Below are positions 58,867 through 64,000 of a stretch of 64,000 nucleotides of DNA, one piece after another. The notes beneath the pieces were generated by a model. That model was not told where the DNA came from. It searched no databases and saw only the letters and a program-made list of their open reading frames with translations. Source of the stretch: Schistocerca nitens (taxonomy: Eukaryota; Arthropoda; Insecta; Orthoptera; Acrididae); NCBI RefSeq assembly GCF_023898315.1, contig NC_064619.1, positions 478,805,376-478,869,375 of the forward strand, in the 5' to 3' direction. A program made the translations under genes and the position numbers. Numbering within the stretch: the stretch's first letter is position 1; every line of letters begins with the position of its first letter.

Positions 58867-60432
58867 ACCCCCACCTGTCTACCTTCTCCAATATGCCTGG
58901 CTCTCCATCCTACCCTTTAACGGTCCCAACGCACCCTCCAAACCCACCTTGACCAGTTCACCACTTGGTGCAACCAGTGGTTCCTTTGTCTCAACTCCCC
59001 CAAAACCAAAATAGGCCGCACCACCCGTCCTTGCATCTCCATGATTTCTACCTCACCATTTATGGTTGTCCCATCCAGCTCACCCCCACCCTGAGATACC
59101 TTGTCCTCACTTTTGACTGTCACATCACCTGGACCCCTCACCTCTTGACGATCCACCAGAAAGCCCATTCCCACCTCCTCCTCCTGAAACTCCTGTCTGG
59201 CCAGACACGGGGATTGCACCCTTCCACCCTCCTCCACAACTACAAATCCCTCCTCTGTCCTGTCCTTTGTTATGCCAGTGTTGCCTAGATCTCCACACCC
59301 ACCCTCTTTTACAAGGCCCTCCAAATCCTCAAATGCCATGCGCTCCGCCTTGTCTACCTTCTCCCACACAGCTCCTGTATGACCTCATCCCCTTCCCTCA
59401 CCTCCTCCTTTTCCTCCAGCATCTCCGCATCCTTTACACTGTCTGCAGGCTTGATCCCCCCCAACCCCTGGTTTACTCCTTCCTCTCCACCCGCCACCCA
59501 TTGCCGCACCTCTACCGCTGTATTTCTCCCTCTCTCCACCTCCACACCCTCCATCTCCTTCATCAGGGCAATTTTCAGCACCTCCCACCCCCCCTCGGTG
59601 TTGAACTTCACTGTGACATCTACCCTTGTTTCCAACTGTAACTCTTCCTTCTTCCCCCCCCCCCCCTCCCCAGGGCCCCCATTTTTTCCTCTCCACTCCT
59701 TCTCCGAGAGCTGATTTTTCTCCTTCCCTCCCTTAGTCCCTGCACCCCTTCGTCGACGGCTTCCCTCCCACATCCTTCCCTTCCCGGCCCTCTATGGCGC
59801 ACCCTCTGCCCATCTCCCCCACATCTGCTCCCCTCCCTCCCTCCTTCCCTTCTCCCCTCCCTCCATTCTCCCCTCCTCCCCTCCCTCCCTTCTTCCCTCC
59901 TCCCTCGTCTGTGTGCCCCTGGTAGATCCTCTCTGTTTGCTCATCGTCATCAGTGTACTACGTCAGTGTTGTGTTTGGTGTTGTTCTCCTGTGTGTCAAG
60001 AGATTTGATTTTAATTGTGTGCTGGACTTGTACTTAGTGTTATTGTCAGTGATTGTTATGTGCTACGCCGTTCGTCGATACTTTTACGATCCAGAGTGTG
60101 GTTTTGTTTTGTGTGCGCTCCATTTTACAGAAAGAGCACGTGTTTCGACACGAATTTCTAGGGTACATTTGTTCGGGAATTAGTGTGACAGTCATCCTTT
60201 CGCTCACAGGGCCCATTTTACAGTCTCCATTTTACAGTCCCTTCCCCCTTTATGTTTGTTCTGTTCCGCAATTTTCCCCATTTTTTAATATCTATGTACG
60301 CCATATTTTCTCCATTCTGTTATTTTAAATGTCTTCTTTGCATAATTATTGCCTTTCGGCTGAAGAGCAGTGCATATGCTGCTGCCAACCAGCCCCAGAT
60401 GGCGCAATGAAATACAATAAAGGAAAAAAAAC
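58867..60432 (+). mobile_element. 5'-truncated C-rich non-LTR retrotransposon fragment (Jockey/R1-like)
   Basis: Plus-strand frames encode the end of an RT ORF: LTPTLRYLVLTFDCHITWTP and HQKAHSHLLLLKLLSGQTRG, then LHNYKSLLCPVLCYASVA near 59280. A long C-rich untranslated region follows, and the end is GAAATACAATAAAGGAAAAA at about 60405-60432. It separates the coding part of the Penelope-like element from its inverted terminal repeat. No target duplication was found, so whether it inserted or was joined by rearrangement is open. Confidence 0.75.
60131..60212 (+). mobile_element. 82-bp insertion with 11-bp target duplication
   Basis: CCATTTTACAG flanks it (60120-60130 and 60213-60223, with a third copy at 60227-60237). 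The insert starts AAAGAGCACGTGTTTCGACA and ends CTTTCGCTCACAGGGC. A reverse-complement copy lies at 61039-61125. Confidence 0.65.
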
Positions 60433-60605
60433 TTGTCTTCAGTCTTATGACTCACTCTGAGGATGGCCGGACGATGCGCGGCCGAAATATCAGTGGAGGA
60501 AATTTTATTTTCGCAGCTGCATGCCCGAAACGCAATGGACTATTCATTGCGCCACGGGAAGTTGAAAACGCACATTTAATTAAATAGATCAATTAATATA
60601 CCCCT
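60433..60605 (+). repeat. Inverted terminal repeat of the Penelope-like element
   Basis: Reverse complement of 56366-56510 with moderate divergence: CTTGTC...CAGTCTTATGACTCACT, the hammerhead-like block, GGAGGAAATTTTATTTTCGC, GCATGCCCGAAA and finally TTTAATTAAATAGATCAATT. Confidence 0.8.
60451..60498 (+). ncRNA. Hammerhead-ribozyme-like motif in the right terminal repeat
   Basis: Same parts as the left copy: CTCACT, CTGAGGA, GGCC/GGCC with loop GGACGATGCGC, GAAA, TATC, AGTGGAG. The core and stem bases are conserved between the two copies while the loop differs, as expected for a structured RNA. Confidence 0.65.
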
Positions 60606-61786
60606 CCGCCTCTGGCAAACCCCGAACCCTCCCCTCCCCTTTTCCGCTCCCCTTCCTGGCAATTGGCGGCTGCATTATGGTGGAGAGGGAGGACCTCACG
60701 ACTGGAAATTCAGTTATATAGCAGAAGGTATATCGTATATTTCTAAAAAATTTGTTTGCAGGGCTTGGATCTATCTTGCTCATTATTCTCTTCTGTTTGG
60801 GAAGATGCAGGTCTTGTAAAATACACTGAAAAGAAGTAATTAAATCGATCGGATTTTTTGTCCTGATCACACAAGGAATACCGTCACATGCAATTATACT
60901 GTTAAAAATCTTTCGATTGCGAATCTTGTACCGTCCACTGACCCGCACAGAACGCCACCCTCACAGAGTGCTCGGAGTAGGGGTGCATCGTGTTCGTACG
61001 CGGCCGCGCCTCGCGCTGGTGTCCAAAAGGTGACCGCTTGGGCCCTGTGAGCGAAAGGATGACTGTCACACTAATTCCCGAACAAATGTACTCGAGAAAT
61101 TCGTGTCGAAACACGTGATCTTTCTCTGTTTCTCCTCCAACAGCGTCCTATTGCTGAGCCTGCACGTGCTGCTGGTCGTGGTTGGACCGAACTCCAAACA
61201 AAGTAGTGTTTACCCCATAAGCCCCTGCAGAATACCGACGCACACAAGTACTCCTTGCAAGGCAAATTCCTGTCTGAGAATGGATTCCACCATGGACTCT
61301 AAACTGCCCCTACCCTCCTGGCGCACTTTCTTGTGTTGCATTTCACGGACTGTTTTGGAAATTATTACATCTGGTGTTGCAGAATGTTGTCACATAAACA
61401 ACTTGAAGATGTCACAGGAATTAAATGTACCACTTGTAATGGTACTTGAATTACGTAACCATTACGGCACCTCACCTCGACCTCTCGATACCAGCAAGAT
61501 TCTACTGTGTTTCTGAAAAATAGTTAACATATTTCTGTGACAACATTCAGATTTGATTTCATTAGTGTAGAGGTACTTCGATACATCGATATGTATATAT
61601 TGCAATGATATTATTCTTATGTGTATTCTTTCTTTTGTCACTATGATCATTGACGTACCTGTAACTCTGATTTTTGGGCGCGTAAGCGGTTATTAGAGAG
61701 TCAAGCTTTGGTCGTCATGTTAAAAAGACGCAAATTGTAGTCAGTTTATGAAATGTGAACTTTAACAGTGAGGAAGATATTTTCAA
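60606..61786. other. No gene seen; includes inverted copy of the 82-bp insert
   Basis: A GC-rich stretch runs from 60950 to 61060 (CGCGGCCGCGCCTCGCGCTG). The reverse-complement copy of the 60131-60212 insert is at 61039-61125. No ORF with a recognisable domain is present. Confidence 0.55.
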
Positions 61787-61904
61787 ATGGCTCAAATGGC
61801 TCTGACTTAACATCTATGGTCATCAGTCCCCTAGAACTTAAAACTACTTAAACCTAACTAACCTAAAGACAGCACACAACACCCAGTCATCACCCAGTCA
61901 TCAC
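61787..61904 (-). mobile_element. 5'-truncated tRNA-derived SINE tail, 14-bp target duplication
   Basis: It is flanked by GAAGATATTTTCAA (61773-61786 and 61905-61918). The minus strand carries only the tail: GTGATGACTGGGTGTTGTGT, then CTTTAGGTTAGTTAGGTTTA and CAGAGCCATTTGAGCCATTT. A short ATCACCCAGTC duplication sits at the truncated end. Confidence 0.92.
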
Positions 61905-61918
61905 GAAGATATTTTCAA

Positions 61919-64000
61919 GTATGTTTTATATTGTGAAGTGATGTTTTGGAGCGAGTTACGTGCTATTGCAACAAAAGTAATAAAAAAGAAGTGTAACTTA
62001 AATTCGAAGTGCTGATTACTTTTTTACATCACCATTGTCCTAACTTGCAAAAGTTTAATCTTCAAGAATGGTTTATGAAAAACATCTATAAATCTTATGA
62101 ATATCGCAGAATAACACCTAGGCCTCTTTGCATCCGAGCTTGGAATCATCACGACCTAGATTTTCGACGATTGAGCCATGAGTTCACAACGAGACCAGCG
62201 TGGGAAACACGAAAAGATGAGTGCCTACTTTATCCATTATTTGAAGAAATGACTTTGTAACGCTACCGCCCTTTACGGACGTGCGTTAGCTGTATAAAGC
62301 CTGTACTGTAATAAGTTCACGGGCTTCACCTTATAAACAAGGATTTTAGTGCATAAATTGACCGCGTGTACCTAATAGAAGCAAAATCGGACTTGTAATC
62401 AGTAAATAACTACAGTGACGCATCAAGCAAATGTATAGTATAATTGCGCGTTCGCATGGACAAGAAGTACACACAGTAGATGCTACCGTTAATTAATAAT
62501 TCGGTCGCCAGCCTACTTAGGCAATGAGTGAGTTTTTCCTTGTACAATTGGGTGCATGTACAAGCATAGTAACCTGTAGTAATGATGCGTTATATGGCAA
62601 AGTTTGGAACCAGAAAAATCCACTGAACTAAAGCTTTCTCTTTTTGTACTAATTTGGACGAGCTAAATTCACACAACACCACACTGCAATGATTACTACG
62701 AACTGCATTTAGTATATTGATCAGACTGAAATCGGGCATAGATTGCCCTAGGATAAGCAGTTTTGAAACCCACATACAATGTCACTATTAAAATGGAAAA
62801 ACAACACTAATGCACTTAGGATTAATGTAGAACTTAACTTTACTGGTCAGATCTGATCAACACATTTCAAGGTTTGAAAGAATGAACAAGAAAAAGGGGG
62901 GGGGGCCCTGAAACTGTTATGGTCGTTATACTGAAACTGTTAATTACTAAAAGTCAAATTAACACTCAAATTTCTCAATCAATGGATAACTAATCTTTTG
63001 TTTTACTTCTGAATAATTTAACTGTCATTAGTTCTGTCTCAAGTTAATTAAATAGCATCGATAACTCAATTCAAAAGACTATCTTTCAGTTTATTTATAC
63101 TTCTACCAACATTTGCAATAGTTCACAGAACTATTGCATTTCTTTATAGCAAAAGTTTGATTGCTGATAATTCTCATTTGCACTAATTATAAACTTTCAG
63201 TTCAGGATACTCGGGTTGCACAATACGAGGTAAGGATCCTGTCTAGGTCAGTGATCAGGATAAGTCATGGCTAAAGCAATTCTGGTAAAATTCACGTTAT
63301 TATTACACAATTAGAAACAGTTTCGACACTGGTCCACACATTTACACTTCTAAAGATGAAATAAAGGTTTGACCTGTGCAAGTCGGTGCGGCGGTTGGCG
63401 GGCAGCGAGGTACGGGCAGCACGGCACACATACAAGCGCGGCTAAGGCTCACGCTACATAGGCACTTTCCATCTTCTTAGCGTCGTAATCTTTCCAACTT
63501 TGTGCCTCAGATTATAGCCATGCCAAGTAGTCGTCGGAATCGATGCATCCGAGGCTCAACGTAATCCACTTTTCCTAGGTAGCCTGCTCGGTACAGTACT
63601 TGTTCCTCGGATCAATTTACCACTCCGACTCTTACTGACTCTCGCCTCCGACTGACTGTTGTGCCCGTTGCGCCGAACCGCGCCCAGTGTGCGTTTTCCC
63701 GCGCTCGCCTGCCTCCACCTTTTCCCGCTCCCCTACAGGTAGGGTATTCACCACAGGTTTTCTATTACACATATTCTAATGCATTACCTACGTATGGACC
63801 AAGTGTTTAAATTACAATTTCCACATTTTACAATATTTTTAACATTAAGTACACTTTCTTTTGATTATCACATTCTCTGAAATCTAACATAAATAATAAT
63901 ATTCATTACAAAAGTTACTCGCAGTTTCTTTAACATCACTATACGAGCCGAAAAAGAAGTTCAAAACCTTGTCAACATTAACTTATCTAAATTCATAAAG
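61919..64000. other. No gene seen
   Basis: The 83-residue ORF 62009-62260 (MLITFLHHHCPNLQKFNLQE) resembles no family I know. A G run lies at 62897-62907 and a GC-rich patch at 63385-63740. Mixed old repeats are likely but not assignable by eye. Confidence 0.5.

Noticed and set aside
59354-59773. Gly/Glu-rich minus-strand ORFs
   Set aside because: Low-complexity translation of the C-rich LINE 3' region.
62009-62260. 83-residue ORF near the right end
   Set aside because: No recognisable motif; chance length is plausible.

Overview
The window looks like transposon-dense intergenic DNA from a large insect genome, most likely an orthopteran (grasshopper or locust). The evidence is AT-rich sequence, CR1-clade LINEs whose 3' ends carry a TGTAGATGTAGATGTA-type tail, two tRNA-derived SINE families that share one tail, Penelope-like, Tc1, mariner, pogo-like and P-type elements, and no recognisable host protein-coding gene. 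Every ORF I could identify belongs to a mobile element, and nearly all are broken.

Layout. 1-5.6 kb: short degenerate tandem repeats, then a near full-length but decayed CR1-like LINE (CR1-A) with two promoter-like 5' monomers. 5.6-14.4 kb: mostly unassignable AT-rich DNA with a degraded Penelope-like fragment, a 126-bp insertion carrying a hammerhead-ribozyme-like motif, and an inverted duplication that includes LINE 3' tails. 14.4-42.1 kb: one nested complex. Three copies of the head of a second LINE family (CR1-B: untranslated leader plus a PHD-like zinc finger) are separated by ~970-bp LTRs. The first head copy is split by an 11.9-kb P-superfamily (THAP9-like) transposon, which itself contains a 4.4-kb pogo-like transposon (split by a truncated LINE) and three SINEs. 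The second head is followed by a gag/protease-only Ty3/gypsy-like LTR element in minus orientation. The third head continues into the body of CR1-B (SGNH esterase ORF1, endonuclease-RT ORF2), whose RT is split by a SINE.

42.1-44.1 kb is a satellite-like array related to part of the CR1-B leader. It is followed by a Tc1-like element (44.07-45.43 kb), an orthopteran tRNA-type repeat, and a mariner element (46.08-47.41 kb). 50-53.3 kb is a decayed MULE-like transposase gene with a 306-bp insertion. 53.4-56.1 kb holds a SINE, small duplications and another inverted satellite copy. 56.3-60.6 kb is a Penelope-like element with inverted terminal repeats, each bearing a hammerhead-like motif, interrupted by a C-rich non-LTR fragment. 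The final 3.4 kb has a SINE and nothing else I can name.

The most notable signals are: LTRs sitting at the same LINE-head junction, which suggests LTR-mediated tandem amplification of a LINE 5' region; hammerhead-like motifs in two unrelated contexts; arrays of a transposase-site-like 16-mer in the pogo-like element; and a PHD-finger plus SGNH-esterase ORF1 in CR1-B.
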